NCBI GenBank assembly: GCA_025449115.1
Contig: JAHLKC010000072.1
Span: 124,001 to 188,000, forward strand
DNA: 64,000 nucleotides
Direction: 5' to 3'
Source: Chytridium lagenaria
Taxonomy: Eukaryota > Chytridiomycota > Chytridiomycetes > Chytridiales > Chytridiaceae
Positions 1-9,371 of the stretch are shown here, one piece after another. Position 1 is the first letter of the stretch, and each line of letters begins with the position of its first letter. The notes under the pieces are model-generated. The model saw only the letters and a list, made by a program, of their open reading frames with translations, had not been told where the DNA came from and did no database searches. Both the position numbers and the translations under genes were made by a program.

Positions 1-225
1 TCTTTTTGGTATCCCGTGCGTTTTTCGATGCTTTTGACTCTTTGTTCTCTTTTGTCGACGCCTCTTGTTGAGTGTCCTTGAATAAAGTATCCGCACCCTG
101 CCCTTCTGTAAAGTTGTTTAAGTTTGTCCAAAAGCTCTTGTGCAATCATCCGTGTTATCCAATCCAGCGCCCAGTCAATGGCCCATGACCGAGCCGTCAG
201 GCGTACGACTTGACAAGAAGCTCGT

Positions 226-231
226 TATAAA
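226..231 (+). promoter_or_regulatory. TATA box of repeat-protein gene copy 1
   Basis: TATAAA lies about 65 bp upstream of the start codon at 297. The other copy has TATAAG in the equivalent place (5349-5354) within otherwise duplicated promoter sequence, which supports a core promoter here. Confidence 0.55.
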
Positions 232-296
232 CAGCAATGCTGTTTACTCCCTCTTTCATTTCATAAAAAAAAAAAAAAAGATCATTAACGAAAACC

Positions 297-2069
297 ATGC
301 TCCAATCCTACAAGACGACCACCATGAACGCTGTTGTTGTGTTTCTATGCATTGCCGTGAGCACGATAACAAAGATGGTTAGTACATGAATTCATCTTTA
401 TTTTCTTGTACATGTACTGGGCATAAAGCTAACAACATCTCTTATTTACAAAAGGTGGATGCAGCTCCCGTTCATAGGGTGAGGTATTATGGTTCTGGTC
501 CAATTGTTGCTCCTGATCGGCCGGTCTACGTCACCACAGACTTGGATGAAGAATCTTATGATCCTCTTCCCCCCACCACTCCTGCCGCGCCTTTCACCAC
601 CACAGTCCAAGATCCTGTCCGCTACACTACGCGGCCCGTTTACACCACGCCCACTTACAAAGACCCCGTTCCCGTTCCCACTACCAAAGTCCAAGGTTCT
701 GGCTCCTCGTCCAAAACTTACGATCTCAGTAATCTTCCCGTACTTAAGACCACCACCGCGCGTATCACCACCATTGCCCATGTCCTATCGTCACCACGTA
801 CTTTGCTGGAGAGCCTTACGAGCCCGTTCCCACCACCACGGCCCAAGGTCCTGTCTACACCACGTATTTTGTTGGAGAGCCTTACGAACCCGTTCCCACC
901 AGTACCACAGCCCAAGGTCCTGTTGACACCACGTACTTTGTTGGAGAGCCTTACGAGCCCGTTCCCACCACCACAGCCCAAGGTCCTGTTGACACCACGT
1001 ACTTTGCTGGAGAGCCTTACGAGCCCGTTCCCACCACCACAGCCCAAGGTCCTGTTGACACCACGTACTTTGCTGGAGAGCCTTACGAGCCCGTTCCCAC
1101 CACCACAGCCCAAGGTCCTGTTGACACCACGTACTTTGCTGGAGAGCCTTACGAGCCCGTTCCCACCACCACAGCCCAAGGTCCTGTTGACACCACGTAC
1201 TTTGCTGGAGAGCCTTACGAGCCCGTTCCCACCACCACAGCCCAAGGTCCTGTTGACACCACGTACTTTGCTGGAGAGCCTTACGAGCCCGTTCCCACCA
1301 CCACTGCCCAAGGTCCTGTCTACACCACGTATTTTGTTGGAGAGCCTTACGAACCCGTTCCCACCACCACAGCCCAAGGTTCTGTCTACACCAGTACGTA
1401 CTTTGTTGGAGAGCCTTACGAACCCGTTCCCACCACCACAGCCCAAGGTCCTGTCTACACCAGTACGTACTTTGTTGGAGAGCCTTACGAACCCGTTCCC
1501 ACCACCACAGCCCAAGTCCTGTTCCCACCACGTACTTTGTTGGAGAGCCTTACGAACCCGTTCCCACCACCACAGCCCAAGGTCCTGTTCACACTACGTA
1601 CTTTGTTGGAGAGCCTTACGAGCCCGTTCCCACCACCACTAGTGCAGCGCTCACTGCCACCACAGCTGTATCGATTCCAGGTCCTGTCTACACCGATGGA
1701 GCTGAACCTTACGATCCCCTTCCCACCACCACTAGTGCAGCGCTCACTGCCACCACAGCTGTATCGATTCCAGGTCCTGTCTACACCGATGGAGCTGAAC
1801 CTTACGATCCCCTTCCCACCACCACTAGTGCAGCGCTCACTGCCACCACAGCTGTATCGATTCCAGTCCTGTCTACACCGATGGAGCTGAACCTTACGAT
1901 CCCCTTCCCGTCACAACTACTACCGCACCTATCACCACCATAGTCCAAGGTCCTGTCTACACCGATGGAGCTGAGCCTTATGATCCCCTTCCCGTCACAA
2001 CTACCTACCGGCTACTCTAACTCCGGGCCTAGTTATCCTCCTAGTTACTCCGATATCGAGTCTTATTAG
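297..2069 (+). CDS. Secreted Pro/Thr/Tyr-rich tandem-repeat protein (copy 1)
   Basis: I do not recognise the family. Exon 1 starts at ATG 297 (or ATG 324) and encodes a hydrophobic leader (NAVVVFLCIAVST), a likely signal peptide. An intron at 378-454 (GTTAGT...AAAAG, branch-like GCTAAC at 428) joins KM to VDAAPVHRVRYYGSG. The body is repeats of a 22-residue unit of the type TTYFxGEPYEPVPTTTAQGP, then three longer units with TDGAEPYDPLPTTT, and a C-terminus SYPPSYSDIESY stop at 2067-2069. The reading frame must shift near 783, 1515 and 1866, each time where GG in sister repeats is a single G, and again near the C-terminus. The product is probably an exported, O-glycosylatable surface or wall protein, inferred from leader and composition. 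The breaks could be sequence error or real decay. Confidence 0.6.
793..1655 (+). repeat. 66-bp minisatellite, about 13 in-frame units
   Basis: Roughly thirteen units of 66 bp, some extended by 3 bp, each begin near ACCACGTACTTTG. Six central units are almost identical, while outer units carry point changes (Ala/Val before GEPYEP). The unit is a multiple of three, so several frames on both strands stay open across the array. The duplicate gene at 5.4-6.1 kb has only one such unit. Confidence 0.9.
1641..1920 (+). repeat. 93-bp tandem repeat, three units
   Basis: The AGTGCAGCGCTCACTGCC start recurs at 1641, 1734 and 1827, exactly 93 bp apart. The units encode AALTATTAVSIP followed by GPVYTDGAEPYDPLPTTT. 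The third unit has lost one G of the GG before TCCTG. This array directly follows the 66-bp array in the same coding sequence. Confidence 0.88.
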
Positions 2070-2952
2070 ACGTGCTCTTTAAAGGAGACGTGATATCGTT
2101 TAGATGAATCGTTCTCATAAAAATCTCTTGTAACTTTGTTTAAAGTAATATTTCATCTTTACACACGTGTATCTGTTAAATGGTAATAAAAAAAACTTCA
2201 GACCATTATTCTTTTAGTAAAGCGAGCAGTTGCATACACCCGTCCACACCTTTGCCTCCACGCAGGCATCATCTCTACTGCATGGAAAACTTTTTTGATT
2301 CTTCACAGCCCTGTACTTTGCCTGTTCGCAGGTACCTTTTTCTTGTTTTCTTCATCACGGGGTCGTCATCAGGATTCGTATAGCATCTAGTACAATTTAA
2401 GGCGTGTAGATAATGTTACTGAAATCTCCTGAACTTCACATTATTTTCTATTTTAGTTACTTTTACTTTATTTTAACTTTGTTTTTTCAGATATTTTTAT
2501 TAGACTTTTTAAGCTTTTTCTTTTCAAATTTCGCACCTTTCCATTAATAAAGATATCTTCAATATGACTCCAGCGTGTCCAGTGGAGGAAAAGGGGCTGT
2601 TCGAAGTGGAACATACTCGTTTTTTTTGTTTTTTTTTTCGCCATCTCGATGGGCTATTGTAACGCCTGAGATTATTTAAGGATAAATAATGTCGATTGGG
2701 GTTTTGGCCTCTACCTTATCAACACGCATACATCCAAAACATCGAAAAAAATACCCAAAAAAATCTAATAGTCTTGCTTAAGCTTCATCTTTTGACTTTA
2801 CAAAAAATAGGCTTCAAACACAAATAGGTAGGCAGACTCACAAATAATTTTTTTGATTATTTGAGACGAAGGCACAGCTAAAGCTTATTCCACACAATTG
2901 TCCCTTCATCAGACCACAATCAGCCACTTCTCTGTTTGGAAAGCCTTCATCA

Positions 2953-4560
2953 ATGCATCGCACCCACCCCCTTTATCCACTTCCTGTGGAAATACGACGC
3001 TCAATCCTCCGCTTCACCAATGATCTCACACTCGCTGTCACACTTGAATCGATATGGCTGAATCTTCCCGCTCTCCATCCTGAAGACCCTATGTCGGCGT
3101 TTAATGACCTCGGCATAGACACGCCGTTTTTCCCGGTTTCCAAAGATATCGCCAAAAGTCTTCACAAATACTCAGACTCCCATCTCGAAGCAACGACGGA
3201 TCTTGCGCTCTGCTGGTTATATCGGATGGGGCTTTGGGACCGTAGGTTTACATGGATATCAGCAGAGCGTGGACGACTTGAATTCCTTCGATGGCTGCAT
3301 CAACAAACTTCTGATGTGTCTAGTAATGCAAAGGCTGATCAATTGACTTGGACTGCGGATGTGATGAATGTCGCAGCCAGTAAAGGACATCTGGATATTG
3401 TTCGATTTCTGCTTGAGAATCGCAAAGAAGGCTGTACAAAGAGAGCGATGAATGAGGCAGCATACCGTGGTCATCTTGAAGTTATGCGATTTTTGCATGA
3501 GAATCGTGACGAAGACTGCACAAAAAGAGCGATGGATGACACAGCATGCGGTGGTCATTTTGACGTTATGCAATTTTGGAATGAGACTTGTGACGAAGGC
3601 TGCATAATAAGAGCGATGAATGAGGCAGCAAGCGGTGGTCATCTGGAAGTTGTGCGCTTTTTGCACGAGAATAGTCAAGAAGGCTGTACAACAGAAGCGA
3701 TGGATGAGGCAGCACGCGGTGGTCATCTTGAAGTTGTGCGCTTTTTGCATGAGAATCGTCAAGAAGGCTGCACACAAAGAGCGATGAATGAGGCAGCACA
3801 CGGTGGTCATCTTGAAGTTGTGCGCTTTTTGCATGAGAATCGTGACGAGGGCTGTACAACAGAAGCCATGGATGAGGCAGCACGTGGTGGTCATCTTGAA
3901 GTTGTGCGCTTTTTGCATGAGAATCGTCAAGAAGGCTGCACACAAAGAGCGATGAATGAGGCAGCACACGGTGGTCATCTTAAAGTTGTGCGCTTTTTGC
4001 ATGAGAATCGTGACGAGGGCTGCACAACAACAGCGATGGATATGGCAGCATGCGGTGGTCACCTTGAAGTTGTGCGCTTTTTGCATGAGAATCGTGACGA
4101 GGGCTGCACAACAGCAGCGATGGATATGGCAGCAGGTGAAAGTCATCTTGAAGTTGTGCGCTTTTTGCATGAAAATCGTCAAGAAGGCTGCACACAAAGA
4201 GCAATGGATGCGGCAGCACGCGGTGGTCATCTTGAAGTTGTGCGCTTTTTGCATGAAAATCGTCAAGAAGGCTGCACACAAAGAGCGATGGATATGGCAG
4301 CACGCGGTGGTCATCTTGAAGTTGTGCGCTTTTTGCATGAGAATCGTGACGAGGGCTGCACAACAGCAGCGATGGATATGGCAGCAGGTGAAAGTCATCT
4401 TGAAGTTGTGCGCTTTTTGCATGAAAATCGTCAAGAAGGCTGCACACAAAGAGCAATGGATGCGGCAGCACGCGGTGGTCATCTTGAAGTTGTGCGCTTT
4501 TTGCATGAAAATCGTCAGCAACGTTCTACAACAAATAGTGATGTATTTGGCAGATCTTGA
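2953..4560 (+). CDS. Ankyrin-repeat protein, 28-residue repeat type
   Basis: A single exon encodes 535 residues. The first ~140 are non-repetitive (MHRTHPLYPLPVEIRR..., ending near the first repeat). About 14 ankyrin-type repeats follow, of the form GHLEVVRFLHENRxEGCT with an AMDxAA helix. The unit is 28 residues (84 bp) rather than the canonical 33. Such GHLEVVxxLHENR repeats are typical of large ankyrin families in chytrids and some giant viruses (family knowledge). The last repeat is damaged: the frame ends at 4560, but a shifted frame continues as DAVSFLREFCW to a stop at 4594, so a small deletion probably cut the final repeat. Likely role: protein-protein interaction; partner unknown. 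Confidence 0.9.
   Translation: MHRTHPLYPLPVEIRRSILRFTNDLTLAVTLESIWLNLPALHPEDPMSAFNDLGIDTPFFPVSKDIAKSLHKYSDSHLEATTDLALCWLYRMGLWDRRFTWISAERGRLEFLRWLHQQTSDVSSNAKADQLTWTADVMNVAASKGHLDIVRFLLENRKEGCTKRAMNEAAYRGHLEVMRFLHENRDEDCTKRAMDDTACGGHFDVMQFWNETCDEGCIIRAMNEAASGGHLEVVRFLHENSQEGCTTEAMDEAARGGHLEVVRFLHENRQEGCTQRAMNEAAHGGHLEVVRFLHENRDEGCTTEAMDEAARGGHLEVVRFLHENRQEGCTQRAMNEAAHGGHLKVVRFLHENRDEGCTTTAMDMAACGGHLEVVRFLHENRDEGCTTAAMDMAAGESHLEVVRFLHENRQEGCTQRAMDAAARGGHLEVVRFLHENRQEGCTQRAMDMAARGGHLEVVRFLHENRDEGCTTAAMDMAAGESHLEVVRFLHENRQEGCTQRAMDAAARGGHLEVVRFLHENRQQRSTTNSDVFGRS
3383..4530 (+). repeat. 84-bp ankyrin-coding tandem repeat with 252-bp higher-order unit
   Basis: About 14 units of 84 bp. Near the 3' end, three consecutive units starting at 4096 recur at 4348, exactly 252 bp later, including a rare unit reading GESHLEVV in place of GGHLEVV. 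Pairs of units upstream also alternate (NRQEGCTQ / NRDEGCTT), pointing to recent unequal exchange or slippage. Confidence 0.88.
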
Positions 4561-4594
4561 TGCTGTGAGCTTTTTGCGTGAATTCTGTTGGTAG

Positions 4595-5299
4595 AAACTA
4601 CTATAGCGGTGACATCTGCTGGCGTGGGGCCATTTGGGTACTATCAAGTTCTTTTACAAGCATTGTGGTGAAGTTCATTTGGCTGTGGGGAAGCGCTTAT
4701 TGTTTGTTTCTTTGGGTTGGGTTGCAAGATAGGTGTGGTTATCTTTTTCTTTTAGTAAATAGCGCAAAGGCAGATGCTGAAATGAATACATTGTGCCAAT
4801 GGCTGACAAGCGGATATGCTGACTTTGCTTACCTTATGTGCTATTTTTAACCATCGCTTGGTAGTCCAGTTAATTTTATCCTCCATTCTTAGCGGTAACA
4901 GAGCAACGTGGGCTTCTATTTGACGTGGATTTGTTGTTGGTTCAAGTGAACAATATCCAGCAAGTGTAACACAAGCATGCTTGTTTCCATGTTTTCCTTT
5001 TCGGTCAGGGCGAGTGGCGTCTCTCCTTAATATTATTAATGACACCATTCTTGTAATACCATGGCGTTCTGTTGTGTAACGTGTTGAATTAATTATTTTA
5101 TTTTATTCCATTTCCCTTGCTCCTTATTTCCTTATTCGTGCATCACGTGACATTGCGCCAATGACCAATGTTATTCTAATAATTATTTTCAATCAGTCAG
5201 GCTGCCTGCCTGCCTGCTTATTGGCGGACAGAATGAGGCAGTTTTTCTTCTGCGACACCCCATTCCCTTATCCCGTCTTTTAGTTTTCAAGTTTTAACA
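4595..5299. other. Intergenic region between ankyrin gene and duplication copy 2
   Basis: No convincing gene. An open frame at 4578-4850 has an implausible composition and no recognisable similarity. Around 5145-5180 there is a CACGTG E-box and CCAAT motifs (GCCAATGACCAATG), about 250 bp before the start codon of the downstream gene copy; they may belong to its promoter. Confidence 0.5.
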
Positions 5300-6437
5300 C
5301 CCAGTCAATAATGGCCCACGACCGAGCCATCAGACGTAAGAGTTGACATATAAGCTCGTGCTGTCTGTCTGTTTTCCTTCTTTCATTTCATACGAAAAAA
5401 TAAAAAGGTCATTAACGAAAACCATGCTCCAATCCTACAAGACGACCACCATCAACGCTGTTGTTGTGTTTCTATGCATTGCCGTGAGCACGGTAACAAA
5501 GATGGTTAGTCATGAATTCATCTTTATTTTCTTACGCTGCGCTGGGCATAAAGCTAACAACATCGATATCTCTTATTTACAAAAGGTGGATGCAGCTCCC
5601 GTTCATAGGGTGAGGTATTATGGTTCTGGTCCAATTGTTGCTCTCTGATCGGCCGGTCTACGTCACCAAGACTTGGATGAAGAGCCTTATGATCCTCTTC
5701 CCCACCACTCCTGCCGCGCCTTTCACCACCACAGTCCAAGATCCTGTCCGCTACACCACGCCCGTTTACACCACGCCCACTTACAAAGCCCCCGTTCCCC
5801 TTCCACTACAAAGTCCAAGGTTCTGGCTCCTCGTCCAAAACTTACGATCTCAGTAATCTTCCCGTACTTAAGACCACCACCGCGCGTATCACCACCATTG
5901 CCCATGGTCCTATCGTCACCACGTACTTTGTTGGAGAACCTTACGAACCCGTTCCCACCACACACTAGTGTCGCCACCACCTATGTTGACGTGGCTTACT
6001 AGAACACTGGTGCTGAGCCTTTTAATCCCCTTCGGCCCGTCACCACTACCAAACCCTTAATCCCTACCGGCTACTCTAACTCCGGCCCCTAGTTATCCTC
6101 CTAGTTACTCCGATATCGAGCCTTATTAGACGTGCTCTTTAAATGAAACGTGATATCCTTTAGATGAATCGTTCTCACAATGCAACTTTTATTAAAGTAG
6201 CATTTCATATTTACACACATATCTGCAGTTAAAGTTAATAAAAACTTAGGACCACTATTCTTTTAGTACTGCCCAAATGCAAGCAGTTCCATATACCCAC
6301 GCCTTTGCCTCCACGCAGGCATCATCTCTACTGCATGGAAAACTTTTTTGATTCTTCACAGCCTGTTTGCCGTTCGCAGGTACCCTTTCTTGTTTTCTTC
6401 ATCACGGGGTCGTCATCAGGATTTGTATAGCATCTAG
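5300..6437. repeat. Segmental duplication, copy 2 (short)
   Basis: Direct repeat of 170-2390, carrying promoter, both exons and 3' flank, but with the long internal repeat arrays missing. See copy 1. Confidence 0.85.
5424..6129 (+). pseudogene. Short, frame-broken copy of the secreted repeat-protein gene (copy 2)
   Basis: ATG 5424 starts the same leader as copy 1 (MLQSYKTTTINAVVVFLC). The same intron lies at 5505-5585 and exon 2 again begins VDAAPVHRVRYYGSG. The frame stops at 5646, where copy 2 reads GCTCTCTGATC against GCTCCTGATC in copy 1. More small differences shift the frame near 5668, 5800 and 5970. Only one TTYFVGEPYEPVPTT unit remains (near 5918-5965), and the C-terminal SYPPSYSDIEPY with TAG at 6127-6129 is still readable. 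Because several unrelated indels accumulate and the array is gone, a decaying copy is more likely here than for copy 1, although sequence error may contribute. Confidence 0.6.
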
Positions 6438-7037
6438 GTAGAGGTTCAAGACGTCTGCGATGGCCAAATAGCGAGGACGGCGTTGTTGGTGATGGTACCG
6501 TTACGACGATATTTATTTATTGGACGGGGTTGATCCTTTGAGCGTCAAAATTTAAATATTTATTAACATCAAAGATCTACTCATCAACCAAAACCTGCCT
6601 TGAATCCCACCTGACTGTTTTTGCACCTTCACATACCATCGTCGGAGCAGAGTTTCCTCTCATCCCGTCAGACAACCGACACTAATACTCTTCTCTTGGA
6701 GCCGATATCATCCGCTTTGGTTTAACGGCCGCTGTGTAAGTTTGACAGATTCTTGGAATTGCAGCCAGATCCCTTTCACTTGCTGCGTGACAGGTATGTG
6801 TGAGGGCATCTCGGTGATAAGCCAAACAACTGATCAGAGTACCCTTCTTTAGTTGGAGAGCTGTCCTGAACACTTTTGCACTTCGTAGACGCTGAGGTGA
6901 GAAGCAACATCTCCTTGGTTTCCTTAACATTATTGAAAGGGACAGATCAACTCAAGATGCAGCACAGAGGGTACCATCAAGGTGCCTCCCTTTCAGTAGA
7001 TTGGACCTCTTTTCTCGACCTAAGTCTTTTCGCAGCT
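6438..7037. other. Intergenic region
   Basis: No gene recognised. Short frames on both strands lack motifs. It probably contains the promoter and leader of the gene starting near 7038. Confidence 0.4.
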
Positions 7038-8184
7038 ATGGCATCTGCAAACAACTACAAACCTCGACAACCGTATCACTCATACCGTGCTAGCCATGAT
7101 AAACCGTCAGACTTGGAAGTCATCAACATCAGTGAGATACTGGAAACTTTTTGGATTTGCTGATGACAGAGGCGAATACGAGGAATCGGAAGAGTCGACC
7201 GAGGAGGCACCTTCTCAACACCAAAACCCTCCAAAAACCGTCAATCTATGTCAACTGATCCTGCTCCATCTCCGACGGCGTTCAACATTGAAGAATTGCT
7301 TCAAAATCAGCCTACTCAGCACCAAACGCAAGCACCAGGATCAAAAGATGCAGAGCACTGTACACGTCGTTTCACCAAAGCAAGGAAAAACGATAGACAT
7401 GGATCAGCCAAATTCGACTGAACACACTCAGTGTAATTCTATTCAATCCGCTACAAAGACTACGAATGCATCGTATATGGAGAAGAAGGAGCAGACAAAG
7501 TTGAAGAGGGCTCGACGTGGATCAACTCAGTCCAAAAGCGAAAAGGTGTTGTTGGACGATTATAATGACTGGTTGGACACGGACATACCGGAAGGACTTT
7601 ACTTCCAGCCTAATTGGGATCTCTTTGTTGCTTGGAGGATAAAACATTGCTTGGAAAACGATATAAGCGATGCTTCAAAAGTTTTGAGCATGTATGAATA
7701 CGTAAGTTAATAATTACTTTTACTTAATCTGATTACTTTATAGTTGAGTTACGCCAAAGCTCTTCATCCTAGAGACTACATTGTTTTAAAGAAGATGTCG
7801 CGAGAAGAGTTTACCGATTCTTATACAGCCTTTATCATCCTTTTAGGAAGATGGTACAACGAAACAATCTCCTCGGAATTTCCTCGTCCATGTATTCCTT
7901 TTCATCGGGAGGGTTCTGATTACTGTGAGCCACGTGGAGATATTGGAGGAGTGTTCCCATTGCGTGAAACACTAATGAAGAAGTTGCGGCGTCATGGAGT
8001 GTCAGATGATGTAGATTTACCTCAGCCCATCCACGCATCAGTCCAGCCGACGATTATCGTACCTGACCAGCAAACTTTGTCGGATTCTAATATTATATCT
8101 TCTAAAGCGTCAAAGAAAAGGCGTATGGATGACGGTGATGAAGCTGAAATCACAGTATTGCGGGAGAAGAGGTTAAAGTTTTAA
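7038..8184 (+). CDS. Unrecognised nuclear-type protein, lysine-rich
   Basis: The 3' part is firm. An exon ending SMYEY at 7701 is spliced over a 42-bp intron (7702-7743, GTAAGT...TTTATAG) into LSYAKALHPRDYIVLKK..., ending at TAA 8182-8184. The C-terminal exon holds a compact region (SYTAFIILLGRWYNE, PFHREGSDYCEPRGD) and a basic tail, KASKKRRMDD...LREKRLKF, resembling a nuclear localisation signal. The 5' part is uncertain. MASANNYKPRQPYHSYR at 7038 may be exon 1, with an intron near 7132-7171, and MSTDPAPSPTAFNIEELL at 7248 lies in a different frame, so one indel or another intron separates it from the 3' part. I assign no function. Confidence 0.5.
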
Positions 8185-8218
8185 GTCTCACTAATGGCAG
8201 CCCTCATATCACTCAAAA

Positions 8219-8461
8219 TTATCCTGGAATCCAAACTTTCGTCATGCCTTCATCGCACTTATTCACATCTTTCGTGCTCCAATGTACCCACGTCATCGCA
8301 TTCACCGTGACTGCAGTCATACCCTCAATCTTTCCTCCATACCCTTTAATATCCCATCTTGCTTCTAGATAATTCCCTCCCAATTCCCGCAAACGGCAAG
8401 GGCACCTAACAAAACTTAAGCAGCTTCTTGGTTCAATGTAGTCTCCAACACAAGACCGCAT
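8219..8461 (-). CDS. Possible small gene or C-terminal exon
   Basis: A minus-strand frame encodes a protein-like stretch, GGNYLEARWDIKGYGG and MTAVTVNAMTWVHWSTKD, ending at a stop at 8219. Residue composition (W, Y, G spacing) looks like a real domain more than a chance frame, but there is no clear start or upstream exon. It could be the last exon of a small secreted protein or a relic. Confidence 0.25.
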   Translation of the reverse strand: MRSCVGDYIEPRSCLSFVRCPCRLRELGGNYLEARWDIKGYGGKIEGMTAVTVNAMTWVHWSTKDVNKCDEGMTKVWIPG

Positions 8462-9371
8462 CCTGCTTGGTCAAGTCCACCTTTTTTTTTTGACCTTCGT
8501 TGATTCATCTTTAAATTATCTTGACTTTGTTTCTCCCTCCTTCACTTTTCATCATGGCTTGCATTCACCCTCGAGTAGGTTCTTTAATTCCAACGTGAAC
8601 ATTATTTCAAGGGCGTTTATCATAAAAAACAATTAAAGTTGGTTAACTTAGACTCTGAAATATGGCTACATTCATTTTGGACTCGTTGAGGGTAGGGGAA
8701 CACGAAAGGTGTAATGGAAATCGGCGCAGAAGAGCACATGGAGGTGGTTTGGTATTAACAAAACAAGGGAGATGAGGGGGGGGGGGGGGGGGGGGACTAC
8801 TGTGGCGGGGTATGTTGATGGGTTGTGACTCAAAGAAAAAAAAAGCATCATGATAGGCCAGTTACTCAGCGATTTTACATGTTTTTTAAGGTAGATTGCA
8901 ATATCCCTCTTTGCTTCGTATGAAATCTACGTGAAAACCAGTGCGTGTCGATGTACGCGCATCCATTGTAAGTAAATAAATAAATATATTAATTGACGCG
9001 TAAAATTAACGCGACGCGAGTGGCTTCCAATGGGCCTTGTCCCTTCCCTTTTGATGTGGGTGGTGTGAGCCTGTGTGTGTGTAACACTGTGTAACATTGC
9101 AGCTAAATTTTTGTTTTATTTTTTGTTTCTTTGAAGGCAAAGGGAAGGAAGGAAAGTGTGTGTGAGAAAAGACATTTTAGGCATCCTTCCTGCTCCTGGA
9201 GTCCGTCTTCATTCACTTCATTTCATCTCATTACCTAATAACCGTCAACCGTCACCTCCGTCATCCATACAACATCCACACATCTCATTTCCATCCAAAG
9301 TTGCCATTCTCACTTGTACTCTAACATACGCTATTAGCTACTTTATTCCTCTATAATCCATCGTTATCACG
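8462..9371. other. Intergenic region upstream of the SH3 membrane protein gene
   Basis: AT-rich spacer with the poly-G run, an ATTGACGCGTAAAATTAACGCGACGCG patch near 8992 containing one ACGCGT, and pyrimidine-rich sequence before the start at 9372. No gene seen. Confidence 0.5.
8776..8795 (+). repeat. Poly-G run, 20 G
   Basis: An uninterrupted run of 20 guanines in an intergenic region; it could form G-quadruplexes on the plus strand. Its exact length is likely uncertain in the assembly. Confidence 0.9.

Larger units (their letters stand above)
170..2390. repeat. Segmental duplication, copy 1 (long)
   Basis: This block matches 5300-6437 in direct orientation. The match covers the promoter region, the two-exon repeat-protein gene and about 320 bp of 3' flank. 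Both copies share the sequence before the TATA box, the leader before the start codon, the intron, the C-terminal codons and a 3' flank ending at a shared GTATAGCATCTAG-like sequence. The two copies differ mainly in the number of internal 66-bp and 93-bp repeats. The ankyrin gene lies between them. Homology edges were judged by eye. Confidence 0.85.

Noticed and set aside
718..1515. Long minus-strand open frame of Gly/Arg-rich repeats opposite the 66-bp array
   Set aside because: The 66-bp period keeps most frames open; the plus-strand frame has a leader, an intron and a duplicate copy, the minus frame has none.
386..1642. 418-codon plus-strand frame taken at face value (LLESLTSPFPPP repeats)
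   Set aside because: It arises after a one-base loss near 783; the sister copy and the C-terminal segment show that the intended frame is TTYFxGEPYEP.
793..1655. Regular repeats resembling a CRISPR array
   Set aside because: Units are contiguous with no unique spacers, code for protein, and the DNA is eukaryotic.
3259..4647. 462-codon minus-strand frame opposite the ankyrin gene
   Set aside because: Antisense shadow of 84-bp repeats; Cys/His-rich composition is a mirror of the ankyrin codons.
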